From: Lentzea fradiae
Lineage (GTDB): Bacteria; Actinomycetota; Actinomycetes; Mycobacteriales; Pseudonocardiaceae
DNA length: 64,000 bases
Assembly: GCF_900100955.1 (NCBI RefSeq)
Contig: NZ_FNCC01000001.1
Location: 806,001 to 870,000 of the forward strand
Reading direction: 5' to 3'
Positions 18,606 to 27,435 of this stretch are shown in pieces. Position numbers and translations under genes: made by a program. The notes beneath the pieces are model-generated. The model worked only from the letters and a program-made list of their open reading frames with translations, was not told the origin of the DNA and ran no database searches. The number at the start of each line of letters is the position of its first letter. Position 1 is the stretch's first letter.

Positions 18606-19937
18606 GTGACTCTGTCCATTGTGGATGCCGATCGCATCGGCGAACCGGCGGAGGCTCCCGCCTCGGACGCGCTGTTCCACCGGGCGCAGAAGATCGTGCC
18701 CGGAGGCGTGAACTCGCCGGTGCGGGCGTTCCGCGCGGTCGGTGGCACGCCGCGGTTCATGAAGAGCGGCAAGGGCGCGTACATCACCGACGCCGACGGC
18801 CGCGAGTACGTCGACCTCATCTGCTCCTGGGGTCCGATGATCCTCGGGCACGCGCACCCCGCCGTCCAGGAGGCCGTGTACGAGGCGATCGGGCAGGGCA
18901 CGTCGTTCGGCACGCCCACGCTGAACGAGGTCCTGCTGGCGGAGGAGATCGTGGCCCGCGTGGACCCGGTCGAGTCGGTGCGGCTGGTCAGCTCGGGCAC
19001 CGAAGCCACGATGTCCGCGATCCGGCTGGCGCGCGGCTTCACCGGCCGCACCAAGGTCATCAAGTTCGCGGGCTGCTACCACGGTCACGTGGACGCGCTG
19101 CTGGCCGCCGCGGGCTCCGGTGTCGCCACGTTCGCACTGCCGGACACCCCGGGTGTCACGGGTGCGCAGGCGAGCGACACCATCGTGTTGCCGTACAACG
19201 ACCTCGACGCGGTGCGGGCGGCCTTCGAGGCCAACCCCGACACGATCGCGTGCGTGATCACCGAGGCGTCGCCGGGCAACATGGGCGTCATCCCGCCCGC
19301 ACCCGGCTTCACCGCGGGGCTGCGCGAGCTGACGTCCGCGCACGGCGCCCTGCTGATCTCGGACGAGGTCATGACCGGGTTCCGCCTCTCCCGCGCCGGC
19401 TGGTACGGGCGAGAGGGCGTGGCCGCGGACCTCTTCACGTTCGGCAAGGTCATGGGCGGCGGCTTCCCGGCGGCGGCGTTCGGCGGGCGCGCGGACGTGA
19501 TGGCGCACCTCGCCCCGGCCGGCCCGGTGTACCAGGCGGGCACGCTGTCCGGGAACCCCGTCGCCACGGCGGCGGGCCTGGCCACCCTGCGGCACTGCAC
19601 GCCCGAGGTGTACACGCACCTCGACGCCGCGGCGGTGGTCGTCGGCGGCATGATCTCCGACGCGCTGGCCCGCGAAGGCGTGGCGCACCAGGTGCAGCAC
19701 AGCGGGAACATGTTCTCGGTGTTCTTCGCCGAGGAGCCCGTCACGGACTTCGACTCGGCGAAGGCCAGTGAGACGTTCCGGTACAACGCGTTCTTCCACG
19801 CGATGCTGAACCAGGGCGTCTACCTGCCGCCGTCGGCGCTGGAGTCGTGGTTCCTGTCGGCCGCGCACGACGAGAGCGTGCTGGACCGGATCGCCTCGGC
19901 GCTGCCGCTGGCGGCGAAGGCCGCGGCTTCGGCCTGA
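18606..19937 (+). CDS. hemL: Glutamate-1-semialdehyde 2,1-aminomutase
   Basis: The protein has 443 residues. I prefer GTG 18606 because AAGGAGG (18592-18598) stands 7 bases away; the in-frame GTG at 18600 would leave only one base of spacing. It is a PLP enzyme converting glutamate-1-semialdehyde to 5-aminolevulinate. Landmarks are [60 protein letters not shown] and the PLP lysine in [15 protein letters not shown]. It is the last gene of the operon, with a terminator 9 bases after the stop. Class III aminotransferases can look similar, but the GVNSPVRAF and GSGVAT-type motifs fit HemL well. Confidence 0.94.
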   Translation: MTLSIVDADRIGEPAEAPASDALFHRAQKIVPGGVNSPVRAFRAVGGTPRFMKSGKGAYITDADGREYVDLICSWGPMILGHAHPAVQEAVYEAIGQGTSFGTPTLNEVLLAEEIVARVDPVESVRLVSSGTEATMSAIRLARGFTGRTKVIKFAGCYHGHVDALLAAAGSGVATFALPDTPGVTGAQASDTIVLPYNDLDAVRAAFEANPDTIACVITEASPGNMGVIPPAPGFTAGLRELTSAHGALLISDEVMTGFRLSRAGWYGREGVAADLFTFGKVMGGGFPAAAFGGRADVMAHLAPAGPVYQAGTLSGNPVATAAGLATLRHCTPEVYTHLDAAAVVVGGMISDALAREGVAHQVQHSGNMFSVFFAEEPVTDFDSAKASETFRYNAFFHAMLNQGVYLPPSALESWFLSAAHDESVLDRIASALPLAAKAAASA

Positions 19938-19945
19938 CGGAAGCG

Positions 19946-19978
19946 AAAAGGGGGATGCCGACCGGCATCCCCCTTTTT
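19946..19978. terminator. Bidirectional terminator between hemL and ohr
   Basis: AAAAGGGGGATGCCG (19946-19960) pairs with CGGCATCCCCCTTTTT (19963-19978). The A-run and T-run on either side let it work for the rightward hem operon and the leftward ohr gene. Confidence 0.93.
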
Positions 19979-19989
19979 CCCTTCCGTGC

Positions 19990-20406
19990 TCACACCTTCG
20001 CGGTGACCTCGACGTCGATGTTGCCGCGGGTGGCCTTCGAGTAGGGGCACCGCTGGTGCGCCTGGCCGACCAGGTCGTCCGCCTGCTCCTGGCCGAGACC
20101 GGGCAGCACGGCGACGATCCGCGCGCCGAGGTGGTAGCCGTCGTCGCCCTTCACCAGGTCCACCGAGACCGTCACGGTGCTGTCGGTGAGGTCGGCCCCG
20201 GCGTTGCGGGCGACCAGCCGCAGCGCCGAGTGGAAGCACGCGCCCCAGCCCGCGGCGAAGAGCTGCTCGGGGTTCGTGCCCGCACCGCTGCCGCCCACCT
20301 CCTTCGGGCTCGCCAGTGCCAGGTCGAGCACGCCGTCGGCGGACCTCGCCGTGCCCTTCCGGCCGTCGCCGCTCGACGTCACGTCCGCCGTGTAGACCAC
20401 AGACAT
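19990..20406 (-). CDS. ohr: Organic hydroperoxide resistance protein (Ohr/OsmC family)
   Basis: The 138-residue protein starts at ATG 20406 after AGGAGCTACGAGG. It is a thiol peroxidase that reduces organic hydroperoxides. Both redox cysteines are present: Cys57 in GWGACFHSAL and Cys120 in HQRCPYSKATRGN. Motif NPEQLFAAGW and length fit Ohr rather than the longer OsmC. It is monocistronic, reading toward the terminator shared with hemL. No OhrR/MarR regulator is adjacent. Confidence 0.93.
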   Translation of the reverse strand: MSVVYTADVTSSGDGRKGTARSADGVLDLALASPKEVGGSGAGTNPEQLFAAGWGACFHSALRLVARNAGADLTDSTVTVSVDLVKGDDGYHLGARIVAVLPGLGQEQADDLVGQAHQRCPYSKATRGNIDVEVTAKV

Positions 20407-20550
20407 CCTCGTAGCTCCTCAGAGGTTCGTGTTTGGGGCCGACGCTAGGAGCGGTTTCGGCGGCAGGTCACTACGGGACCTCGTAGGGACATCGCGCGCC
20501 CGCGCGGGAAAGGTGGGCGGCGTTGACGTTCTCGACCTGATGGAGGGGCC

Positions 20551-21657
20551 GTGCCTGGTCCGTTGGAAGGCGTGCGGGTGCTGGAGATCGGCGGGTCGGT
20601 CGCCGCGGCGTTCGCCGCGACCGTGCTCGCCGACCTCGGTGCCGACGTGCTGCGCATCGACCGCGCGGCGCAGGTGCCGGACGCTCCGGTGGAGCCGCTG
20701 CCGGACCCGCTGGCCCGTGGCCGCCGGTCCGTGGCCGTGGACCTGAAGCACGCGGACGGCCCCGCGGTCGTCCTGGACCTGGTGGCACGGGCCGACGTGC
20801 TGATCGAGGGCGGACGGCCGGGCAGCGCGGAGAAGCTCGGCATCGGCCCGGAGATCTGCCTGCAGCGCAACCCAGGACTCGTCTACGGCCGGGTCACCGG
20901 CTGGGGCCAGGACGGCCCGCTGGCCAGGCGGGCGGGCCACGACATCACGTTCCTCGGCGTCACGGGCGCGTTGTCGGTGCCCGGCCAGGCGCCCGCCACG
21001 CCGCCGCCGTACTACCTGTCGAGCTTCGCGGGTGGCGCGCTCCAGCTGGTGATCGGCGTCCAGGCGGCGTTGCTGGAACGGGCCAGGTCCGGTCAGGGCC
21101 AGGTGGTCGACGCGGCGATGGTCGAGGGCACGGCGCTGCTGTCGGTGCTGGTCGACCAGTGGCGCAAGACGCCCGGTCGCGTCACGGTCGTCGACGCGCC
21201 GTTCTACACGACCTACGAGTGCGCGGACGGCCGCTTCCTGTCGGTCGGCTCGGTCGAGCCGCACTTCTACCGCGAGCTGCTGGACAAGCTCGGCCTGGGC
21301 GATCTCGACCTGCCCGGCCAGTACGACGAGTCCGGCTGGCCGCTGCTGACCGAGAAGATCGGGGAGGCGTTCCGGTCCAGGGACAGCACCGAGTGGGAGA
21401 AGGTCTTCGCCGACTCCGACGCCTGCGTGGCACCGGTCCTGGCACCGGACGAGGTCGCGGGCCACCCGCACCTCCAGGCGCGTGAGTCCTTTGTGGACGT
21501 CGGTGGTCAGCACCAGCCCGCACCCGCGCCGCGCTTCTCCCGTTCGGAGCGCGTGACTCCGGCACCCGCCCCCTACGCGGGACAGCACACCGCGTCGGCG
21601 CTGGGGGACTGGGGAGTGGACGGCTGGACGGACAGCGGCGCGGTCCGAGGCGTCTGA
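20551..21657 (+). CDS. CaiB/BaiF family protein, alpha-methylacyl-CoA racemase-like
   Basis: The 368-residue protein starts at GTG 20551 after GGAGGGG. It shows the family III CoA-transferase fold: LEGVRVLEIGGSVAAAFAATVLADLGADVLRID, the substrate-loop motif GRVTGWGQDGPLARRAGHDITFL and DAAMVEGTALLSVL. The GHDITF motif is typical of alpha-methylacyl-CoA racemase rather than formyl- or succinyl-CoA transferases. It may epimerise 2-methyl-branched acyl-CoA, which would match a non-malonyl PKS extender, but that link is inferred. It shares TGATG with the MFS gene. Confidence 0.87.
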   Translation: MPGPLEGVRVLEIGGSVAAAFAATVLADLGADVLRIDRAAQVPDAPVEPLPDPLARGRRSVAVDLKHADGPAVVLDLVARADVLIEGGRPGSAEKLGIGPEICLQRNPGLVYGRVTGWGQDGPLARRAGHDITFLGVTGALSVPGQAPATPPPYYLSSFAGGALQLVIGVQAALLERARSGQGQVVDAAMVEGTALLSVLVDQWRKTPGRVTVVDAPFYTTYECADGRFLSVGSVEPHFYRELLDKLGLGDLDLPGQYDESGWPLLTEKIGEAFRSRDSTEWEKVFADSDACVAPVLAPDEVAGHPHLQARESFVDVGGQHQPAPAPRFSRSERVTPAPAPYAGQHTASALGDWGVDGWTDSGAVRGV

Positions 21658-22778
21658 TGCCGCGGGTGCTTCCGCTCCTGCCCGGCATGGTGGCGCTGGG
21701 ACTGGACGCGTACGTCGTGGCCGGCGTGCTGCCCCAGCTCAGCGCCTCCCTGAACCAGCCGGTGCCCGCGGTGGGCCAGCTCGTCACCGTCTTCACGCTG
21801 TCGTACGCGCTCCTGTCACCGATCGCCGCGACACTGCTGACCGGCAAACCGATGCGCGCGGTGCTCCTCACGGCCTTGGCCGTCTTCACCCTCGGCAACG
21901 CGCTGAGCGCCGTCGCGGGCACCTTGACGTTCCTGTTGCTGTCACGGGTGATCGCGGGCTTCGGCGCGGGCCTCTACTCGCCGATGTCCGCCGCCACCGC
22001 AGCCGCGCTCGTGCCGCCAGAACGCCGCGGCCGGGCCCTCGCGCTCATCACCATCGGCCTGAGCTCCGGCACGGTCGCGGGTGTCCCGCTCGGCCTGCTG
22101 CTCGCCGACCACGTCGGCTGGCGCGGCACCTTCTGGCTCGTCACCGCACTAGGGCTGGTGGCGATCGGCGGGGTGGCGGTGGTGCTGCCCGCCATCCCGC
22201 CCGCGGCACCACCGTCGCTCAAGGCGCGCCTGGGCGTGCTGGCCGACCGCAACGTCCTGTCGATCGTGCTGGTGACCGTGTTCTCGACGCTCACCAGCCT
22301 CGGCACCTACACCTACATCGCCCCGATCCTGGGTCGCGACGACGTGGTGGTGTACCTGGTGATCTGGGGCGTCGGCGGCTTGCTCGGCAACCTCCTGACC
22401 GGCGCGGTGATCGACCGGTGGCGGGACACGAGAACGCTGATGGGCGTGCTCCTCACCGTGATGGGCGTGAGCCTGGCCCTGCTCCCCGTCGGCCCACCCG
22501 CCCTGCTGGTCTTCCTGTGGGGCGCGAGCGCGTGGAGCTGCCCGGCCACCCAGCAGCACCGGGTGATGTCCGCGAGGCCCGCCGAGGGGCCGGTCGCCGT
22601 GTCGCTCAACGCCTCCGCGATCTACCTCGGCTCGTCGCTGGGCGCCGGTCTGGGCGGCATGGTGCTCGCGAGCGGGGGAGCGCCGGCCGTGCTCGCGTAC
22701 GTGTTCGGCGGGCTGGCGGTGTTCGCGGCGGTGCTCAACCACCTGGTCACCGCCAAGCCGGTGCTCAGCGACGCCTGA
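21657..22778 (+). CDS. Major facilitator superfamily transporter (DHA1-like)
   Basis: The 373-residue protein has about 12 hydrophobic segments and starts at ATG 21657, overlapping the CoA-racemase stop by one base. MFS traits are VFTLSYALLSPIAATLLTG, the motif C-like stretch VIAGFGAGLYSPMSAATAAAL and PPERRGRALALITIG. The layout resembles AraJ/Cmx-type exporters. It probably exports a small molecule and is translationally coupled to the upstream gene. Its end overlaps the convergent membrane-protein gene by 14 bp. Confidence 0.88.
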   Translation: MPRVLPLLPGMVALGLDAYVVAGVLPQLSASLNQPVPAVGQLVTVFTLSYALLSPIAATLLTGKPMRAVLLTALAVFTLGNALSAVAGTLTFLLLSRVIAGFGAGLYSPMSAATAAALVPPERRGRALALITIGLSSGTVAGVPLGLLLADHVGWRGTFWLVTALGLVAIGGVAVVLPAIPPAAPPSLKARLGVLADRNVLSIVLVTVFSTLTSLGTYTYIAPILGRDDVVVYLVIWGVGGLLGNLLTGAVIDRWRDTRTLMGVLLTVMGVSLALLPVGPPALLVFLWGASAWSCPATQQHRVMSARPAEGPVAVSLNASAIYLGSSLGAGLGGMVLASGGAPAVLAYVFGGLAVFAAVLNHLVTAKPVLSDA

Positions 22779-23253
22779 GGTCGCGAGCCAGGTGGGAACG
22801 CGGCCAGCTGCCCGGCTTCAGGACCGTCGTCCACGGCCGACCGGCGGGTGAGATCTGGCGGTGGAAGTAGTTGACGTGCTCGACGGCGCCGAACACCGTG
22901 AGCACCAGCCCGGGATACACCCCGAGACCGGGCTCGACGGCGAGCTGCCAGGCGGACGCGACCAGGCCGCCCGCGATGAGCAGCACGCCCAGCACCCGCG
23001 CGACCCGGAAGATCGCCGCGCCCGGCAGCGCCGGTCCGGGAACGGCGAGCCGCCGCCACTTCAGCGCCCAGTAGGAGGCGCCGACGATCAGGGGAAAGGC
23101 GGTCGCCGCATATCCCAGCGCGTTGGCAGGCGTCGCGGGTGCGTCCAAGGCGGCGAACAGCACCACGAAGAACACGACGACACTCGCCAGCTCTCCGAGC
23201 GCCAGCTCCATGAGCTTGCGTCGCAGCGCCGTGCGCCCTGAACGAGGGTTCAT
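22765..23253 (-). CDS. Small integral membrane protein of unknown role
   Basis: The 162-residue protein starts at ATG 23253 (MNPRSGRTALRRKLMEL); an alternative ATG at 23265 also lacks a ribosome site. Four hydrophobic spans are visible (LASVVVFFVVLFAAL, ANALGYAATAFPLIVGASY, VLGVLLIAGGLVASAW, GLVLTVFGAVEHV), with basic loops and a basic tail. I recognise no named family. Convergent with the MFS gene. Confidence 0.7.
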   Translation of the reverse strand: MNPRSGRTALRRKLMELALGELASVVVFFVVLFAALDAPATPANALGYAATAFPLIVGASYWALKWRRLAVPGPALPGAAIFRVARVLGVLLIAGGLVASAWQLAVEPGLGVYPGLVLTVFGAVEHVNYFHRQISPAGRPWTTVLKPGSWPRSHLARDLRRR

Positions 23254-23289
23254 GGCCAAGATCATGTCAGCCGCACGGGACCGCTCCGG

Positions 23290-23530
23290 TCAGCCGGTGA
23301 AGCCGGCGGCGTAGGCGGCCGACGGCTCGATCTCGATGATCACGTCGACGAGCACGCCCGCCGGGTCGGTCACGATGAGGTGCCGCTGACCGAACTCCTC
23401 GCTGCGCAGCGGCAGGACCACGGGAAGACCGGCCTCCTCGACCAGCCGCCGGTGCTCGACGCCACCGCCTCGACGCGGCACCTCGCCGAGGCGCTGACCC
23501 GGTTGGTCGAGTCCATGAAGGCGTGGTGAC
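23290..23530 (-). pseudogene. Remnant of a VOC/glyoxalase-like gene
   Basis: The last ~55 codons give [38 protein letters not shown] and YAAGFTG*, a typical C-terminal VOC half-domain. Just upstream a matching piece (AFMDSTN) lies in a different frame, and the strand that normally links them is missing. No start or ribosome site fits. I read this as a gene broken by a frameshift and an internal deletion, with the N-terminal half lost. Confidence 0.55.
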
Positions 23531-23701
23531 GGCCGGAGCCCCCGGTCGTCCGGTGTAGACGGCAGGTCGTTCGCGGGTGCCGGTCTCCCACGTCGGAGGA
23601 TGTCGATACGGTCGTCGGCCTTGACACGACCAGGGGCCAACATAAGACACTAATCGTCACGGCCGTAATACAAGTGTGGTTCTATTGAGGGCGGAGCACC
23701 G

Positions 23702-24604
23702 ATGCTCAAGTCTCGTAGATCTCTTCTCGCGGTACTGGCAGTGGTGCTCCTCGCCACGCCCGGTTGTGGCGGTGGGTCGCCGGACGGTGCGCTCAGCTCC
23801 GCCGGAAGCTCGGGCACCGGTCACCACGACGAGCTTCCCCAGCAGTTCAAGGACTCCGGCGTGATCCGCTTCGCCGGCGACTCCCACCCGCCGTACCGGG
23901 TCGTCAGTCCGGACGGGCGCACCGTCACCGGCCTCGACCGCGACCTCCAGGAGGCCCTCGGCAAGGTGCTGGGCGTGCGCACGGAGACCACGATCGTCCC
24001 CGGTCTGCCCGCCGCGCTGTCCGGCATGCTGTCAGGCCGCTACGACGCGTTCAACGGCCCGGTCAAGGACACCGCGGAGCGGGAGAAGCAGTTCGACGCC
24101 ATCGTCTGGATGGTCACGCGGACCGCCTACCTCGTCCCGAAGTCCGGCGGTCAGGGCATCGGCAGCAGCGACGACCTGTGCGGCAAACGGGTCGCCGCCA
24201 TCCAGGGCAGCATCATCCAGGACCAGGTCGTCCGGCTGACCGACTGGTGCGTGAAGGCCGGCAAACCGGCCGTGGAGTTCATCGGCCTCGCCGACACCAA
24301 CGGCACGATCCTGGCCGCGAAGTCCGGCCGTGCCGACGCGGCCGGGATGACCGAGAGCGCCGCGATCGACGCGTTGCAGACGGCGAAGGACGACTTCACC
24401 TACGTCAAGCAGACCGACGAGCAGGGCGCGGGCGTCGACAAGCTGGCCCTGCTGGTGCCGAAGGCGAGCGGTCTCGGACCGGTGGTGCACAAGGCGTTCC
24501 AGGAGATCTTCGCCAACGGCCAGTACGCGGAGATCATGTCCCGGTACGGCCTCGACGACGTCAAGGTCGACCAGCCGGAGCTCAACACGGCGGCCGGCCG
24601 GTGA
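23702..24604 (+). CDS. Amino-acid ABC transporter substrate-binding lipoprotein
   Basis: The 300-residue protein starts at ATG 23702. Residues 1-22 are a lipoprotein signal peptide with Cys in LLATPGC. The rest is a PBPb/SBP_bac_3 (family 3) fold: VIRFAGDSHPPYRVV, GLDRDLQEALGKVLGV, ALSGMLSGRYDAFNGPVKDTAER and AAIQGSIIQDQV. Such proteins bind polar or charged amino acids and related compounds outside the membrane. It is followed by permease and ATPase genes in overlapping frames (GTGA at 24601). Confidence 0.92.
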   Translation: MLKSRRSLLAVLAVVLLATPGCGGGSPDGALSSAGSSGTGHHDELPQQFKDSGVIRFAGDSHPPYRVVSPDGRTVTGLDRDLQEALGKVLGVRTETTIVPGLPAALSGMLSGRYDAFNGPVKDTAEREKQFDAIVWMVTRTAYLVPKSGGQGIGSSDDLCGKRVAAIQGSIIQDQVVRLTDWCVKAGKPAVEFIGLADTNGTILAAKSGRADAAGMTESAAIDALQTAKDDFTYVKQTDEQGAGVDKLALLVPKASGLGPVVHKAFQEIFANGQYAEIMSRYGLDDVKVDQPELNTAAGR

Positions 24605-25491
24605 CGGCGACCGCCGCTGCGGCGACCGGGGAGCTGCCGGACGTCGACGTCGCCACCGCGCGGCACCGGTTCAGGCCGTGGCGCTGGCTGTCCGGCGCGG
24701 TCATCGCCGTCCTGACGTTCCAGGTCGCGTGGTTCGTCACGCACAACGACCGGTTCGAGTGGCCGGTGGTCGCCGAGTACCTGTTCGACCCGAACGTGCT
24801 GGCGGGCCTGGGCATGTCGGTGCTCCTCACGGTGCTCGCCATGCTCGCCGGGTCGGCGCTCGGCGTGCTGCTCGCGCTCGGCAGGCTGGCGGACTTCGGT
24901 CCGGTGCGGTGGGCGTGCGGCCTCTACATCGGACTGTTCCGGGGCATCCCGCCGCTGGTGCAGCTGCTGTTCTGGTTCAACCTGGCCTACCTGCTGCCCA
25001 GGCTGTCGTTCGGCGTCCCGTTCGGACCGACGCTCGGATCGTGGTCCACCAACGACCTGATCACGCCACTGACGGCCGCGTTGATCGGGCTCACGCTGCA
25101 CGAGGCCGCGTACATGGCGGAGATCGTCCGCGCGGGCATCCTCTCGGTCGACCCCGGCCAGCGCGACGCGGCGATGGCGATGGGCTTCACCGGCGGCCAG
25201 ACGTTCTTCCGCGTGGTGCTGCCCCAGGCCATGCGGGTGATCATCCCGCCGACCGGCAGCCAGTTCATCTCGCTGCTCAAGGGGACGTCGCTGGTGAGCG
25301 TGATCGCCATGACCGACCTGCTGCACGCGGTGCAGACGGTCTACAACCAGACCTACCAGATCGTCCCGATGCTGATCGTGGCGTGCTTCTGGTACCTGGT
25401 CGTGGTCACCGCGTTGTCCTTCGCGCAGTCCCGCCTCGAACGCCGCTTCGGCCGGGGCCAGCGGTCGTCACGGGGGGAGTGGCTCGCATGA
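24601..25491 (+). CDS. Amino-acid ABC transporter permease
   Basis: The 296-residue protein starts at GTG 24601. After a cytoplasmic N-terminus come a first membrane helix (~30-50) and then the HisMQ-type core: GLGMSVLLTVLAMLAGSALGVLLALGR, GLFRGIPPLVQLLFWF, LHEAAYMAEIVRAGILSVDPGQRDAAMAMG (EAA loop that docks the ATPase) and TSLVSVIAMTDLL. A single permease gene implies a homodimeric channel. Coupled to the binding protein and ATPase by 4-base overlaps. Confidence 0.93.
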   Translation: MTATAAAATGELPDVDVATARHRFRPWRWLSGAVIAVLTFQVAWFVTHNDRFEWPVVAEYLFDPNVLAGLGMSVLLTVLAMLAGSALGVLLALGRLADFGPVRWACGLYIGLFRGIPPLVQLLFWFNLAYLLPRLSFGVPFGPTLGSWSTNDLITPLTAALIGLTLHEAAYMAEIVRAGILSVDPGQRDAAMAMGFTGGQTFFRVVLPQAMRVIIPPTGSQFISLLKGTSLVSVIAMTDLLHAVQTVYNQTYQIVPMLIVACFWYLVVVTALSFAQSRLERRFGRGQRSSRGEWLA

Positions 25492-26285
25492 CGGACGTCC
25501 CGGTGCTGAGCGTGCGGAACATCCGGCGCAGCTTCGGTGAGCACGCGGCGCTCGACGGGGTCAGCCTCGACGTGGCGCAGGGGGAGGTCGTCGCCGTCAT
25601 CGGGCCGTCGGGCTCCGGCAAGTCCACGCTCGTGCGGTGCGTGCACCAGCTGGAGCCGATCGACAGCGGGGCCATGTACCTCGACGGCGAGCTGCTCGGC
25701 TTCGAGCACGCCGGGAACCGGCTGCGGCCGTTGCCGCCCAAGCGGGTCGCGCAGCAGCGACGCCGGATGGGCATGGTCTTCCAGCAGTTCCAGCTCTTCC
25801 CGCACTGGACGGTGGCGCGCAACATCACCGAGGCGCAGGTGCGGGTGCACGGCCGCAGCCGCGAGCAGGCCGGGGAACGGACCGCCGAGCTGCTCGGCAA
25901 GGTCGGGCTGACCGACAAGGCGGAGGCTCATCCGCGGCAGCTCTCCGGAGGGCAGCAGCAACGGGTGGCGATCGCCAGGGCCCTGGCGACCCGGCCGCGC
26001 GTCATGCTGCTCGACGAGCCGACCAGCGCGTTGGACCCAGAGCTGGTCGACGAGGTGCTGGCCGTGGTCAGGGACCTGGCCGCCGCCGGTCTGACCATGG
26101 TCATCGTGACGCACGAGATCTCCTTCGCGATGGAGGTCGCCGACCGGTTCGTGTTCATGGACCAGGGCAGGATCGTCGAACAGGGACCCGTCGCCGACGT
26201 GCTCGCGGACGGCCGGTCGGACCGGTTGCGCGCGTTCCTGTCCCGCTACGCCCAGACGCGTGACACCAGGAGCGCCCATGTCTGA
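25488..26285 (+). CDS. Amino-acid ABC transporter ATP-binding protein
   Basis: The 265-residue protein starts at ATG 25488, with ATGA overlap. Walker A GPSGSGKST, Q-loop VFQQFQLFP, signature LSGGQQQRVAIARAL, Walker B RVMLLDEP and the H-loop VTHE are all intact, matching the GlnQ/HisP polar amino-acid group. It powers the permease encoded just upstream. Its end overlaps the CapA-like gene by 8 bp. Confidence 0.95.
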   Translation: MTDVPVLSVRNIRRSFGEHAALDGVSLDVAQGEVVAVIGPSGSGKSTLVRCVHQLEPIDSGAMYLDGELLGFEHAGNRLRPLPPKRVAQQRRRMGMVFQQFQLFPHWTVARNITEAQVRVHGRSREQAGERTAELLGKVGLTDKAEAHPRQLSGGQQQRVAIARALATRPRVMLLDEPTSALDPELVDEVLAVVRDLAAAGLTMVIVTHEISFAMEVADRFVFMDQGRIVEQGPVADVLADGRSDRLRAFLSRYAQTRDTRSAHV

Positions 26286-27435
26286 CGCGGTGACCGTGCT
26301 GTCGGTCGGCGACCTGGTGCTCGACGAACCCGACCCGGCGTCCTTCCTCGCCCCGGTCCGCTCCGCGCTGGCGCGAGGCGACCTGGTGATCGGTCACGTC
26401 GAGGTGCCGCACAGCACGGCCGACGTCCAGGTCAGCACGGACGTCCCCGCACCGCCCGCCGACCCGGCCGGGCTCGCGGCGCTGGCGGACGCCGGTTTCC
26501 ACGTGGTGACCCTCGCGGGCAACCACGTGTACGACGCGGGCGAGGTCGGCGTGGCGGACACGATCGCCCACGCGCGTGCCGCCGGGCTCGTGACAGCGGG
26601 CGCGGGACCGGACCTGAGCGCTGCCCGGCGCCCGGCCGTGGTGGAGCGCGGGGGCCTGCGGATCGGGGTGCTGAGCTACAACCTCGTCGGCCCCCGCGAG
26701 TCGTGGGCCACCTCTCGCAAGGCGGGCTGCGCCCACGTCCGGGTGCTCACGCACTACGAGCTGGACCACGCCACGCCCGGTGGGCCACCGAGCGTGTACA
26801 CGTTCGCCGAACCGGCGAGCTTGGCGGCCATGACCGACGACATCCGGGCGCTGGCGTCCGAAGTGGACGTCGTCACCGTGTCCATGCACAAGGGCGTGGG
26901 ACACACGCCCGCCGTTCTCGCCATGTACGAGCAACCGGTCGCGCGGGCCGCCATCGACGCGGGGGCGCACGCCGTGTTCGGCCACCACGCCCACATCATG
27001 CGCGGTGTCGAGGTCTACCGAGGCCGTCCGATCTTCCACGGTCTCGGCAACTTCGTGACCGTCACCCGCGCGCTCACGCCGACGGGCAACGACAACGCGG
27101 AACGGGCCGAGTGGGCCAGAAGACGCGTCGAGCTCTACGGTTTCGCGCCGGACCCGGACATGCCGTTCTACCCGTTCCACCCGGAGAGCAGGAACACGGT
27201 CATCGCCGTCTGCCGCTTCGACCGCGCCGGCATCACCTCGGCGGGGTTCGTGCCCTGCCGGATCGACGAACGGGGCAGGCCGGTGCCGGTGCCGCGATCG
27301 GACGGCGGGGAGGCCGTCGCCGAGTACGTCCGGCGGATCGGGGAGAAGGCGGGCCTGACGGCGGAGTTCGACTGGGACGGTGACGAGGTCGTGCTGCCGC
27401 GCGTGGGCCGCGGGCTCCGCGCTCAGCCCGCGTAG
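26278..27435 (+). CDS. CapA/PgsA-like metallophosphatase-fold protein
   Basis: The protein has 385 residues. ATG 26278 is preferred because AGGAG precedes it by 5 bases; GTG 26260 lies inside the ATPase gene. The CapA family signature is clear: VLSVGDLVLDEPDP, FHVVTLAGNHVYDAG, DVVTVSMHKGVGH, GAHAVFGHHAHIMRGVEVYRG and IFHGLGNFV. CapA/PgsA proteins are linked to poly-gamma-glutamate synthesis, but most are membrane-anchored; no signal or membrane segment is visible here. Coupling to an amino-acid importer suggests a cytoplasmic hydrolase acting on the imported compound or a conjugate of it. The 3' end overlaps the convergent PaaX gene by 13 bp. Confidence 0.88.
   Translation: MSDAVTVLSVGDLVLDEPDPASFLAPVRSALARGDLVIGHVEVPHSTADVQVSTDVPAPPADPAGLAALADAGFHVVTLAGNHVYDAGEVGVADTIAHARAAGLVTAGAGPDLSAARRPAVVERGGLRIGVLSYNLVGPRESWATSRKAGCAHVRVLTHYELDHATPGGPPSVYTFAEPASLAAMTDDIRALASEVDVVTVSMHKGVGHTPAVLAMYEQPVARAAIDAGAHAVFGHHAHIMRGVEVYRGRPIFHGLGNFVTVTRALTPTGNDNAERAEWARRRVELYGFAPDPDMPFYPFHPESRNTVIAVCRFDRAGITSAGFVPCRIDERGRPVPVPRSDGGEAVAEYVRRIGEKAGLTAEFDWDGDEVVLPRVGRGLRAQPA

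Noticed and set aside
14283-19937. hem genes as ordinary housekeeping heme synthesis
   Set aside because: Not excluded, but the lack of hemC/hemD, the cysteine-free HemB loop and operon partners unrelated to heme make a specialised copy more likely. Kept as the refuting alternative.
23290-23643. An intact 117-codon gene
   Set aside because: The N-terminal half is compositional nonsense and the VOC motifs are split between frames, so it is treated as a remnant.
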